From: Silene conica
Taxonomy: Eukaryota > Streptophyta > Magnoliopsida > Caryophyllales > Caryophyllaceae
Direction: 5' to 3'
Assembly (NCBI GenBank): GCA_029255685.2
Contig: CM055313.2
Span: 69,356,641 to 69,420,640, forward strand
Length of the DNA: 64,000 bases
The stretch's first letter is position 1. Every line of letters starts with the position of its first letter. The notes under the pieces are model-generated. The model saw nothing but the letters and a program-made list of their open reading frames with translations, was not told the origin of the DNA and made no database searches. The translations under genes and the position numbers were made by a program. Positions 11,995 to 21,912 of the stretch are shown in pieces.

Positions 11995-13037
11995 AGGACC
12001 TCATCTAATTGTTTCCTCAACTTCGCCTCAAGCTTAATTAAATTGGTTCTCCTCTCCAACGACAATTCTCGCTGGCACCCTTCAATGCGTGCCATAAGAG
12101 TTCGTTTCTGTTTAAAAATATCCCCGAATACCTCGGCATTCCATTTTTGAAGTTTCTCGGAAAGGATGTTCAGACGGTTGTGAAAATTACCACCATCTGG
12201 CCAGCTACTATCTACATACTCCTTAAAGTGCTCATGTGTTAACTAACAAGCTTGAAAGCGAAAGGGTCGATTAACTGCTGTAAGAGGGACGAATCCATTG
12301 GGAGATATAAATAGAGGACAATGGTCAGACTGAATAGCAGGAATATGACGGACCATTGCTTCTTCGAAAATAGTACCCCAATCTGCATTACAAAGGGCCC
12401 TATCTAATCTTGCACTTTGACGAGTCTCGACTGACTTACCTCTGGCCCAAGTGTGGGAGGGTCCTGTGAAGGCAAGTTCTATAAATTCACAGTTTTCGAT
12501 CCAATTATTAAATTGTTCGCACCTACGAGCCATATTATAGTCCCCGCCATGTCTCTCATTGAGAGACCTAGTTTCGTTGAAGTCACCCGCCATAAGCCAT
12601 GGTTTGTTATGCTGTCGCGCGAAATTTTCGAGTTCTGTCCATAATTCTCTGCGATTGGAAGGGTCGGGGCTTGCATAAACCGCTGAGAAAAACCAAGGGA
12701 GTGCCCCATTGCGAGATATTTCCACGGTTATATATTGAGAGTGCTCTACAATCGGGTTTACGGTGATGACATCTTTTTTCCAGTAGAGCCATATACCTCC
12801 ACTAAACCCTATAGCATTAACACGAGAATGACCGTCGTATCCGAGAATAGTTCCCAACTTAGTAGCATGATCTCCCCCCATATGGGTTTCAACCAAGGCT
12901 AAGACAGTAGGTTTATAAGTGCGAACAATTTCCTTTATAGCACTAATCTTATTTTTACTCCCAGTACCTTGAACGTTCCAAACCATATACGTGATATGGG
13001 GAAGGTTGGGAGTTAAATTGGGTACTCTTGCACTCAT
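11995..13037 (-). pseudogene. LINE ORF2: endonuclease and start of the pre-RT region
   Basis: ORF2 encodes the nicking endonuclease and reverse transcriptase of L1-type elements. The frame is open upstream to 13370, but ORF1 overlaps that part, and the Met at 13037, just before the conserved endonuclease start, is the better start. Numbered from 13370, apurinic-type endonuclease residues are visible: N132 (WNVQG), E161 (VETH), D263 and N265 (GDFNE), D323 (RLDRA) and D349-H350 (SDHCP). An in-frame TAG at 12243-12245 breaks the frame, apparently from a tryptophan codon. The same frame then continues to the Copia border with the WNAEVFG-type linker that precedes RT in plant LINEs. Confidence 0.85.
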
Positions 13038-13098
13038 TAAAACAGGGATATAATTAAGAGAGGATATATATGCTTGACTTACTAATTGCAAGACTCTG

Positions 13099-14787
13099 TC
13101 AATACTCCATGGTATCGACAGTTCCATGAGTAGATTCGAAGGATTCTTCCTCAATAGCTCTATCTTGAGGTCCATTACTGGGCATTCTGCTATCATTAAC
13201 CCGAAGTATGGGGCTGCCATCTCCGGCCAAGTCGCAATTTTCACGGTCCGAGTCGGGGGTATTACCTCTATCTGGGGGTACTGTGGGAGGTAGCGAGGTT
13301 GAGGTAGTGGACAATCGAGATAGGAGAAGTATGGATGGGGGTGCAGAGATTGGACTAGAAGGTCGAGCATGGTGAGTTTGATTTTGGATAGCAGGGGAGT
13401 TTGAATTGTTTGGAGATACGTTGTTTTCTGTTGGTATGTTAAATTGGGTTTGTGAGATTATAGGTAAATTGGTAATATCTTGTATAATTGGAGAGGGAAT
13501 TATTGGTTTGATTGCTGTCTCTTTTGGAATATTTTTATTATTAGTATTTTTGGAATAAGAATGCGATAGAAGTTTATTGGTACGTTTATTTAGGAGAGAG
13601 ATCTTTTGCATAATCCTAGGGGATTGGGTCGAGGATTGACGGATCGATTTTGGTAAATTACCCGGGATTATTGTGGAATTTGGTGCAGTAGTATCTTTAG
13701 AAAGGATATCAAATCTCGAACCTGCCGTTTTCGAAGATTGACCAAAATTGAAAATTGACGAAGGAGCGTTTTGATTCTGATTCTGCTTGCCTTGAATAAC
13801 CGCTGGTTTTCTGCGCGGTGGTTTCTTCACCAACATCCAGTCGCCAAAATCTGTTTGTTCTTCTGGTCGGAGCCCAGCTTCAATAGAGTCATTATTGGGT
13901 TGTATATTTTCATCTATAGCTTGCTTACCTTGTTCATCTACTTCCATATTGATTTCCCTTCCTTCTCTTTTTGAGCAATTTTCAGCTAAATGTCCCAGTA
14001 TACCACAATTGAAACAAATTGATTTTAGGCCCTCGTACTGAATACAGTAAACTTTGCCATTGAGACGAAATTTTGACAATAGTGGTTTGGAAATATCCAC
14101 TTCGATACTCATTCTAGTAAATTGCCCTCGTTCAGCATTAGCCGTATTCTTATCTATCCGTATGACCTCTCCTATTTTCGATCCTATTTTTCTTAGGAAG
14201 GCCTCATTGAAATATTCCACCGGTAAATTGGGGATCCGAACCCATGCCGTCAATGTTTTAATGTTGTCCTCAGCCGGGATAAAATTCGGAACCCATCTTC
14301 GAATGGTAAGGTAATGATCATCAATCATCCAGGGGCCTTGGGTAACTACAAATTCATAATCCTGTCTCGACGAAAATCGAGCCACATAATACGTTCCTGT
14401 TAGATCAGTTAGTGTAAGCTTACCCTTGATTGCCCATTTCGCTTGTAATTTTCTCATAAGCGATAGATACCCAATATTCTTATCGAACATTTTAATAATG
14501 AGAGCATTTCGCCATGGCTTTCGTATTATTGTTTTCTCTGTTCTCGTAAGACAGATTCGTGGGCATAAGGCTTCATCTTCATCTTCTTCATACTCTTTAT
14601 CATCATCTGAAGCGAAGTCCAGATCTTCCAAGGACAGATCCGAGGTGAAATTAGAATTCGTACAAAAACCTTGTACCATATCTTTGAATGATCTTGCTGG
14701 TTCTGTGGAGGGATTTTGATTTTGAAGGGGAAGTAAGTTGTTAGTGTTTTCAATGGTGGGTGTATGGTTGTTATAATCCTTGTTCAT
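13099..14787 (-). CDS. LINE ORF1 protein (DUF4283, zinc knuckle)
   Basis: A 562-residue open frame typical of plant L1-clade ORF1, an RNA-binding protein that packages LINE RNA. The DUF4283-type region spans about 85-240 (KWAIKG, GTYYVARFSS, GPWMIDDHYLTIRRW). It is followed by a zinc knuckle CFNCGILGHLAENC (C258, C261, H266, C271). The N-terminus has an acidic stretch (DDDKEYEEDEDE near 61-72), and the C-terminal half is Ser/Pro/Asn-rich and probably disordered. ORF2 begins about 60 bp downstream if its start is at 13037. No break is visible in this frame. Confidence 0.88.
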   Translation of the reverse strand: MNKDYNNHTPTIENTNNLLPLQNQNPSTEPARSFKDMVQGFCTNSNFTSDLSLEDLDFASDDDKEYEEDEDEALCPRICLTRTEKTIIRKPWRNALIIKMFDKNIGYLSLMRKLQAKWAIKGKLTLTDLTGTYYVARFSSRQDYEFVVTQGPWMIDDHYLTIRRWVPNFIPAEDNIKTLTAWVRIPNLPVEYFNEAFLRKIGSKIGEVIRIDKNTANAERGQFTRMSIEVDISKPLLSKFRLNGKVYCIQYEGLKSICFNCGILGHLAENCSKREGREINMEVDEQGKQAIDENIQPNNDSIEAGLRPEEQTDFGDWMLVKKPPRRKPAVIQGKQNQNQNAPSSIFNFGQSSKTAGSRFDILSKDTTAPNSTIIPGNLPKSIRQSSTQSPRIMQKISLLNKRTNKLLSHSYSKNTNNKNIPKETAIKPIIPSPIIQDITNLPIISQTQFNIPTENNVSPNNSNSPAIQNQTHHARPSSPISAPPSILLLSRLSTTSTSLPPTVPPDRGNTPDSDRENCDLAGDGSPILRVNDSRMPSNGPQDRAIEEESFESTHGTVDTMEY

Positions 14788-15110
14788 AAATTCAGTAATA
14801 TGCAGCGTTTTCCTCTTCGAATTTTTTGGAAGAGAAGGAAATATGGTATTGGAAACCTCAGAGACTTGAGGATAGTTGGTATCATCTGGATGATCAGCCT
14901 TACCCTCTGGCGGGAGGCCATTGTTTTTATTATGATTTATGAACTGTGTATAGAAAGGGTGGCCAATGTGGCGAGTTAGCTCGGTCCGGCCTGCTACATT
15001 GGACCCAAGTATAATGGCCCAATCAGCTTGTGTCTTGGTCCTTTACTGGGAGGGACTACTGGCACCTTTTCTATGGCCTGATATGAGTCATATGACTACA
15101 ATACTAAATA

Positions 15111-16513
15111 GGGTTATTTAACACGAATACTCCATACTATTGACGTGCTTCTCAAAATACTCCAACCCATAGTTTAACTACCAATATAATCAACTATTAT
15201 AACCTTCCGCTTTTAATAGAATTAGCACTTTATTAACCTGTAATAACAGGTAAAATTGTCACATTTCTTATTATACATTATCTTCATCACCTTCCCCTTC
15301 CCTAACTAAAATTCTAGAAAACCCCCTTTAAATTACAAAAAAAAAAAAAAAAAAAAAAAAATCAATCAAAAACACAGGAGCAAAACACTATATAAATTAA
15401 TTGAATATATGAGAGTGCAAATCCATATTGAAATTACCAAATTCATATGAATAAGATTCCTCCCAACCTTTTTGCAGATTTAGTGTTACTTCTATCAATT
15501 GAAATTTATCCCCAAATTGAAATGGGGATCTAGGGTTTCAAAAACTGAAATTGAAATGACGGTCTAACGCGATCAAGAATCAAAGTTCAAAGAGCAAGGC
15601 GGTTCAAGACATGAGTGTTGCACTTCCAAATTCTACCTTCCTTACAAACCACACTTCTCAAAATTCATAATCATCAAATGTAAAGCAACCGCTCCTGACC
15701 TAAAAACCTCTGAAGCCACCCAAAACAACCGGACTTCAGAACCTTAAATCGGCTCCGAAATCAAAACCGAAACCGTATGATATATACGGAGCTCTATTGC
15801 AGACAGACATTTTAAATTGATGATGTTGATTGATAATGTTAATTTAGATGCTTATGAGATGGTTATTTTGATAATTTGTGGAGTTTTTGCTTGCGTAAGT
15901 TTTGGTAGTTTTTGTATTCTGGAGAAGGAAAATAAAATTAATGGAATTTTTGTATTGAGCATAAATATATACAATATCACACTTAAATTCATAGAATTAG
16001 CATGTCGAAGTAACACTGCATAATTGCAATGAATTATTCTCTACTCCTCTAACAGATGAGCACCAATTTTTGTGGTTGTTTGTCTCGTGATTATCACCTT
16101 CTGAGTATGTTCTTTCTCCATGTTAATTCAGCTTGTAGATTATTGAAAAGATATAAACCAACACTGCGGAATTCATCAAAACAAATTATTTGAATGAATA
16201 TGCAAAATCTTCGATTATCGATTCTGTTTAATTATACAACAGTTTACTATTTAATTAGACAATAAATAGTTTGTTGTTCTGTGTTAAAATCAGGTATTTA
16301 GGTTTAATTGCAATGTTTTTCATAAAGTAATTAAAATAGGCAAAGAAGAAAAGGATAAAATATAAAAAAAAAACCTATTCAGCAAGGTAGCCCTTCAACT
16401 TATTTTAGTAGGAGAAAATATATATAAAAGTTGGGTATATTGGTAATTAAAATGAAGTCTGTAGTATTTTAAGAAGAACCCTAATAGGTTAGAGTATTGT
16501 CATTAAATAGCCC
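15111..16513. mobile_element. Non-autonomous MULE with long TIRs and 9-bp target duplication
   Basis: The element is 1403 bp, flanked by a perfect 9-bp direct repeat TACTAAATA (15102-15110 and 16514-16522). The ends begin GGGTTATTTAA and, read inward from the right, GGGCTATTTAA. Similarity continues inward for about 90 bp with mismatches. A 9-bp duplication and long TIRs are Mutator-like hallmarks. Inside are a run of about 29 A (15332-15360) and AT-rich sequence with no credible ORF. It may carry captured host DNA, which I cannot identify. A 362-bp relative lies at 30605-30966. Confidence 0.82.
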
Positions 16514-16791
16514 TACTAAATAAGAAAAATAAAAAATAAAAAAATAAGTCTTTTATAAGACTCTTAAGATTAAGATGGATAGTGTCCGTCTTAAATAAGA
16601 ATTTGTGTTTATTGTACCGGACGAGACAATAAGAGAGGGTACCCCACTAAAAGAAAAATATATAAAAACTAAATTAAAAGGCTTGAAAACCAAAGAGAAA
16701 TGTAGTTCGACTTGGGGCTAGGAGACACATTGGCGATGGGATGGACACGAGAGTATGGAGTGACCCGTGATTGCCCGGTACTCGGTTAATA

Positions 16792-17040
16792 AGGCCCTGT
16801 TTTTTTGGACTAAAATTTAATTGAAACTGAATTGAATTTATAGGATCTGAACTGAACTGAACTGAACTTATATGATCTAAACTGAACTGAACTTATAGGA
16901 ACTGAACTGAACTTATAAGATCTGAACTGAACTTATAAGATCTGAATTGTACTGAACTTATAGCTAAGATCTGAACTGAAATGAACTTATAAGATACGAA
17001 CAGAACTGAACTTTTAGGATCCGAACTTCATTAACTTAAT
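16792..17040. mobile_element. Truncated hAT-like MITE with CTGAACTTATAGGAT repeats
   Basis: It starts with AGGCCCTGTTTTTTTGGACT, close to the inverted end of the related element at 27897-28190. It continues as irregular repeats of a GAACTGAACTTATAGGATCT-like unit of about 20 bp. No matching right end is seen before the Copia LTR at 17153, so the element is probably cut off. The 16523-16791 stretch before it is AT-rich with nothing I recognise. Confidence 0.6.
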
Positions 17041-17371
17041 TTAATTTAAGTTAACTATTTTATTATCCAAGAGAAGACATTGATAAAAAATAGTCTAAAA
17101 CACAAGTTAATGTAAAATATTTTCCACTTTATATACAATGGTTTGTTCATAGTGTTGGGGTTTTTTGATACAAAAAATATAAGGATGCAAGGACACAATA
17201 TTTTGTTATGGAATTAACCACGACCCAACTTGTATTATTATTCAAACAATAACAATAATACAATCAATCCTCCAACACTTAGCTACTAGCTAAGATTTCC
17301 AACTATGCTTAACTCGGGATATTAAGCACTACACTCCTACTTTCCAACATGACTAGTGACCCTTATTTTTA

Positions 17372-17418
17372 GGGGGTTGCGAAAGGTCGTCGACGTTTTG
17401 CGAAAAATCGTCGACGTT
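17372..17418 (+). repeat. Left TIR of the PMD transposon, doubled 21-bp unit
   Basis: After GGGGG come two adjacent 21-bp units at 17377-17397 and 17398-17418. They share TTGCGAAA and TCGTCGACGTT and differ only at the two or three bases between. Each unit contains the SalI-type palindrome GTCGAC. The right TIR has the same arrangement in inverse orientation. Confidence 0.9.
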
Positions 17419-17752
17419 TTTTTGACAAATGACAACTCTTGCCCTTTTCTCTCTCTCTCTAGCTTTTATTCTCTGAAACAAAAAGAACAAAAACAACGTA
17501 AATTCCTAAGAAACGGTTTCAACTTCGAACATCAACATCAAATAACGACAACGATTTAATGTCAAACGACGACAACGATTCATCGATAACTAACTTAAAT
17601 CTTAGATTTTTTTTTCAATTAATTTTTGTTGAATTACATGTTTAAGCCTTGAAATTAGGTTGAATTAATCGTACAAGGCATGGAATAGACAAATTGAACT
17701 CAATCGAAATTTTGAATTAGACTTGAAAACTAACCGTCCTAGCGTGGAATGG

Positions 17753-18023
17753 ACTTGAAAACTGGCCGTCCATACATGGTATGGACGTGAATAGTACACG
17801 TCCAAACCATGCATGGACGTGTACTATTCACGTCCATACATGGAGCGGACGTGTACTATTCACGTCCATACCATGTATGGACGTTAATCCTGGACGTCCA
17901 TACATGGTATGGACGTGAATAGTACACGTCCACTCCATGTATGGACGTGAATAGTACACGTCCATGCATGGTTTGGACGTGTACTATTCACGTCCATACC
18001 ATGTATGGACGGCCAGTTTTCAA
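17753..18023. repeat. Near-perfect 269-bp inverted repeat made of 32-bp units
   Basis: Arms are 17755-17884 and 17894-18023, 130 bp each with a 9-bp spacer. Base-by-base comparison shows one mismatch (C at 17846 against the T expected from the other arm). ACGT cores sit at 17785, 17817, 17849, 17881, 17913, 17945, 17977 and 18009, exactly 32 bp apart, and a degenerate one occurs at 17753. Within a unit, ACGTG and CACGT flank a 7-bp spacer, followed by a CCATRCATGG-like palindrome. A transcript across it would form a long double-stranded hairpin. Confidence 0.95.
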
Positions 18024-18151
18024 ATCTTTATATTTCCGTCATTTTAGCCAATTTTGTTTCGGTTGTAATATTGAAATGTAACCGTTGTGATTTCAAATTT
18101 CAAAATGTTACCGTTACAATTTGAAAATGTTACCATTATACTATGGCTTCT

Positions 18152-18159
18152 TATAAATA
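18152..18159 (+). promoter_or_regulatory. Probable TATA box for the 18229-18702 ORF
   Basis: TATAAATA lies 70 bp upstream of the ATG at 18229 in AT-rich DNA just downstream of the inverted repeat. A start site 25-35 bp downstream would leave an upstream ATG at 18169 outside the mRNA, which supports 18229 as the start codon. Confidence 0.55.
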
Positions 18160-18228
18160 CTGGTTTTCATGTTGATTGTAATCGCAACAACCACAACATC
18201 ATTCACTACTAAAATCATTTCTTTTAAT

Positions 18229-18702
18229 ATGGCTCTCACAAATGTTCAAAAAAACAGAGCCTATCAGCTAAGGATCGATCTTATAACTACGCAGTTCCCA
18301 GTACTAGTTTCTCGCCTTGAACTAGTCATTCCGAGTGACACTGTCTGGGACCTGGTAGAACATCCTCCAATTGCCAACCTTTTTGGCATCCTACACGGTA
18401 ACCCCCTCTGCAGTCCGGTTGTTCCAGACGATGAAGTTACTGATGAGATTGTAACTGAGAAGATGTGGGAGTTCCGCAAGTTAAGAAGCGATTTCCTTGT
18501 CTACATTGAGCGTATACTAAACTTGATAGACTACGCAACACTATCTGATTTGTGTGCCGGTAGAGTGTTCAATCTAGGTAACGTCCGTCTGCGCATTTTA
18601 ATGTTTTATGATCATTACGTGGCTAGTCAACCTGAAATAATTGAAGCTGGAGATTACGAAGGAGATCTGGATTCTTCATCTTCGTCATCCGAAGATAATT
18701 AA
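18229..18702 (+). CDS. Orphan ORF carried by the PMD transposon
   Basis: A 157-residue frame starting MALTNVQKNRAYQLR. The frame is open to an upstream ATG at 18169, but a TATA box at 18152 favours the later start. I do not recognise a family. The first two thirds look like an amphipathic helical domain rich in Leu/Ile/Val with several Trp and Arg (VWDLVEHPP, KMWEFRKLRSDFLVYIERIL). The C-terminus is acidic and Ser-rich (GDLDSSSSSSEDN). No signal peptide, membrane segment or zinc motif is evident. It sits between the left hairpin array and the convergently oriented PMD gene. Its intactness within a decayed region suggests it may be a real product, possibly an accessory factor, but that is inference. 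Confidence 0.55.
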   Translation: MALTNVQKNRAYQLRIDLITTQFPVLVSRLELVIPSDTVWDLVEHPPIANLFGILHGNPLCSPVVPDDEVTDEIVTEKMWEFRKLRSDFLVYIERILNLIDYATLSDLCAGRVFNLGNVRLRILMFYDHYVASQPEIIEAGDYEGDLDSSSSSSEDN

Positions 18703-18948
18703 GTATTGTAAACTTGTATTTGATGTTTGATGTGTTTTCGTTAATGTCTAATGTATTCTATGTTTTCATCAAATTTTAGTTACGATTTATGTTTTATGTG
18801 CTTTTGTTCATGTCCGATGTAAGCTATGAGTTCTAATATGTATTAAAATTTGCATAAAATAACTAATAAACTAACAAAGAAGTCACGAGAAAAATAAAAT
18901 AGTCCGTACGAAAGACAACAAATAAAGTCCAAGCATAAAAAAAACTAA

Positions 18949-20903
18949 CTAATAAACTACATCATCATCATCATCATCGTCCTCCTCCTCATCATCATCA
19001 GCCTGATCATCCTCAACGTCATCCCTCGATATGTAGAACCGCTCCATATCATCGACCAAGCGTCGCACGTACGACCTTTTCTGGTCGGGGTCTTGAGTAT
19101 AAATCTGCGAGAAATGATGGCTAAAAGCCCGGCCAACCTCCGGCTCCTCGGCGAAAGGGGGTGCTTTCATCTCAACACGGCGTGTAGGGGGTAGAAGTAT
19201 GGGTGAGAGATCTTCTTGTACCAACTCATGTAACGTGGATCACACTGAAACGGCATCAAAGCCCGGTCATGACGCTGTCTCAACGGAATCTCAGCCTCTC
19301 TCAAACCCCAATCCAAATCAGCAGCATCACCGTACGACAGCTTGTAACCCTGAGCCGGCTTCGCCGGACGACTCTCGGCAGCTGGGACCCGCATAGGGTT
19401 CGGGTAATCCTGAACATAGCCAAACTGACGGAGACACCTATCAGGCTGGTACGGCTCCACTATATCCATAAACCTGATCACCCCCGAGTAGAGCGTACAC
19501 CGACAACCCCTGTGTGGGCTAACACCGTAAGGGAGCCACCTCACCTGCTCCAACAACTCCTCATCTCCCCTAAACCTAGGAACCCGTGACCAAGCCTCGA
19601 CAAGTGGTCGTCCCTTAACATAATATCCCGAGTGAGGCCTGAACGTCGGAAAGTACTCGTATATCCAAGCCTGAAGCAACGGCAGACAACCGCTAACCCC
19701 AGCTGCCTCCCTACGCGAAGCCATCCCCAACTGTCGGTACAGGTACGCCAATGTCGCGGCCCCCCAAGCATAACCGCCTAAATCATCTAAATCATCAAAC
19801 AGCGGCAACATACGAGCGACAACCTGATCGCTGGACTTGTCAGTGAACAAAGTCTGTCCAACCAACAACATCATGTACGCTCGTAGGGAGTCCTCCTGGC
19901 TCTCCTTCTCCACAACATCCATCAGCTTCCTCACCAAAATCCCCCCACCCCTGTAAAGGGGTGCAGTCACGGCCGCCACGTCAACGCCAAACAAGGCCGC
20001 GAACTTCCCCTTCAGACCAATCTCCCCCCTCGTACTCTCGTCCATAACCCTAGCGCCATCCACCCGTATGCCGAGGATCTTGTGAACGTCGTGCAACAGT
20101 ATCGTAATCTCACCAAACGGCATGTGGAAAGTGTTGGTGTCCGGCTGCCACCTCTCGACGAACGCACTAATAAGGTTCTCATCCAACCCGGTGGTCAAAC
20201 AGGTCCTAAGATGACCAAGCCCGCTCTCGGCAACTCTATCCATAACCGTAGAGCGGACCCTCATCTTACTCATCTTCTCCATAGCTCCCGGCCTCTCGTA
20301 ACACGTGATCCACTGTCTCGCGCTCCCCTCATCCGTCCAACTACTGCGAGCTACGTGGCCACCGAAGCTACGTAAGACAGTAGGTACAGACGGCCCCCCT
20401 ACAACCGGACCCTGTAGACGCCAGGAAAGATCCGGAGTCTTCTTCCTCCCGCCCGTGCTACTAGAGGCCCCACTCTCCACAAATGGCCTATATCGGCCGC
20501 TACCATCACGTACGATCACCTTAGCTGGTCGATCGGCTGCCTCCTCGTCCAAAAACTGGGAGTCGTGCTCCTCCTCCTCCTCCTCCACCTCCTCCTCCTC
20601 CTCCTCCTCCTCAACTTCCTCGTCCTCCGAACTACTAACTCGGGGGTCCCTGAAAAAAGCTCTCGGTAGCTGTAGCTGGTCCTCGGGAGTAGGGTCGGGA
20701 GTCCTTATTAGGAGACCCTTTCCCCTACCCCTACCCCTACCCCTACCCCTACCCCTACCCCTACCCCTAACTCCCGTACCAGCTAGTGGTGGTGCTGCTG
20801 GTTGTGATGCTATCGGGACACGACGCTTAGATCCCGTCACTCTTCGGCCTGCGGTACGGCCAATCGCAGGCATGATATCATCCTCATTGTAAGACATCTG
20901 CAT
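18949..20903 (-). CDS. Plant mobile domain protein (MAIN-like), frameshifted near the C-terminus
   Basis: The main frame (20903-19167) gives 578 residues. The N-terminus has a basic patch (GSKRRV), a GR-repeat tract (about 46-63) encoded by CCCCTA repeats, and a long acidic run (about 92-113). The plant mobile domain (aminotransferase-like, PMD) spans about 215-545, with MPFGEITILLHDV and the LGIRVDG motif near its start and PLVEAWSRV and DRCLRQFGY later. Proteins of this type act in nuclear silencing and genome stability in plants (MAIN, MAIL1) and also ride on transposons. After WYKKISHP the natural continuation (LLPPTRRVEMK..., ending in a DDDEEEDDDDDDD tail at 18949) is in another frame. 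Either a one-base indel near 19190-19200 or a very short intron explains this; I favour the indel. Confidence 0.82.
20725..20772 (-). repeat. CCCCTA hexamer tract coding for Gly-Arg repeats
   Basis: About eight copies of CCCCTA on the plus strand, lying inside the PMD coding frame where they encode an alternating Arg-Gly run. Such RG runs often bind nucleic acid. It resembles telomeric sequence only superficially; the plant telomere unit is CCCTAAA. Confidence 0.85.
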
Positions 20904-21131
20904 TTACAAGATTACAATAACGTTAAACAAATTGTCATAAAAAACTAAAATAATTCAAAATAAAATCAAAATTACCAACTTAAATAATATAAATTATCCA
21001 TTCAAATACAAAATTAACATCTTTTTATACAATTATATACAAAATTAAATACATTTAGTGAAAAAATAATAACACTTAACTAAAATACGGACAAAAAAAA
21101 AAAAAAAAAAAAACGTCTTCATAGGTGTCAG

Positions 21132-21378
21132 ACGTGAGAAACACACGTCCAGCACCACCATGGACGTGCGAATCCCACGTCCAATGGCACAATGGACGTC
21201 TACCCTTCACGTCCTACACGGAGACAGACGTGTAGCCTACACGTCCTACCCGCTCACCAACGTCTGTCTCGCACGTCCAGCCCACTTACCAACGTGTATG
21301 ATACACGTCCAACCCACACCCCAACGTGTATCATACACGTCCATCCCACAACCAAACGTGTACCATACACGTCCTACC
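21132..21378. repeat. Right subterminal array: eight ACGT units with 32-bp period
   Basis: ACGT cores begin at 21132, 21164, 21196, 21228, 21260, 21292, 21324 and 21356, exactly 32 bp apart. Each unit reads ACGTG or ACGTC, a short spacer, then CACGTCC. The remaining bases in each unit have diverged strongly, so core and spacing are conserved but linkers are not. It matches the left array (17785-18012) in core and period. 32 is not a multiple of 3, arguing against a coding origin. Confidence 0.93.
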
Positions 21379-21419
21379 TACTCCTCCTCAATCCGATTTT
21401 TTGGGTTTTCGATTCTATC

Positions 21420-21660
21420 TAATGCAACAACCGAACTACCAACAACAACAATACTTACAACAATAATACAATTAATAACAACAAACAAGAACATCAACAA
21501 CAAACAATAACACAATTAGGAATCGAAACTTGAAAAAATAACAAAAATAACAAAATATAAAAAAATTAACATTAACAACAACAATAACAACAACAACAAC
21601 AACAATAACAACAACAACAACAATAACAACAACAATAACAACAACATCAATAGAAGTTCA
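21420..21660. repeat. AAC-rich low-complexity tract
   Basis: Dense AAC and AAT trinucleotides (for example 21560-21650), between the right ACGT array and a GTG/GGT-rich stretch (21700-21835) that precedes the right TIR. No gene is seen here. Confidence 0.8.
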
Positions 21661-21912
21661 ATTAAAACCAAAAAAAAAAAAAAAACCAACCTTTTCGTGC
21701 GGTGGTGGTGGACGAAGGAAGGTGGTGGTGCGTGCGATGGTGGTCGTCTGTCCGTCGTCGTCGGAGGTGGTGCGTGAGAGTAGTGGTGGTGCGTGAGGTG
21801 GTGCGTGAGGTTGTGGTGGGTGGGGTTTGGGTTTTGCTTTGTTAATTTTGAATTTGGGAGAGTGGGGAGAGTTTAGGTGAGAAAAGGGTAAGTTGGTCTT
21901 TTGTTTGAATTT

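Larger units (their letters stand above)
11995..14990 (-). mobile_element. L1-type LINE, interrupted by the Copia array
   Basis: A non-LTR retrotransposon on the minus strand, recognised by an ORF1 with DUF4283 and zinc knuckle followed by an ORF2 that starts with an endonuclease. The Copia array cuts ORF2 just before the reverse transcriptase, whose remainder should lie left of the array. The 5' end of the LINE is not sharply visible; about 14990 is an estimate, and the sequence from 14788 to there would be its 5' leader. Confidence 0.82.

Noticed and set aside
15332-15360. Poly-A run as the tail of a retroinsertion
   Set aside because: It lies inside a MULE with its own TIRs and 9-bp duplication, and no flanking duplication was found for a separate retroinsertion.
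20725-20772. CCCCTA repeats as an interstitial telomere
   Set aside because: The plant telomere unit is CCCTAAA; here the hexamer CCCCTA lies in frame in a PMD coding sequence as an Arg-Gly run.
20305-20892. Plus-strand open frame with Ser and Pro-Leu repeats
   Set aside because: It is the antisense of the PMD coding sequence, held open by its repeat tracts.
21132-21378. Regular 32-bp repeats as a CRISPR array
   Set aside because: Eukaryotic context, only the ACGT cores are conserved, no leader or cas genes, and the same unit occurs as an inverted repeat on the other side of a transposon.
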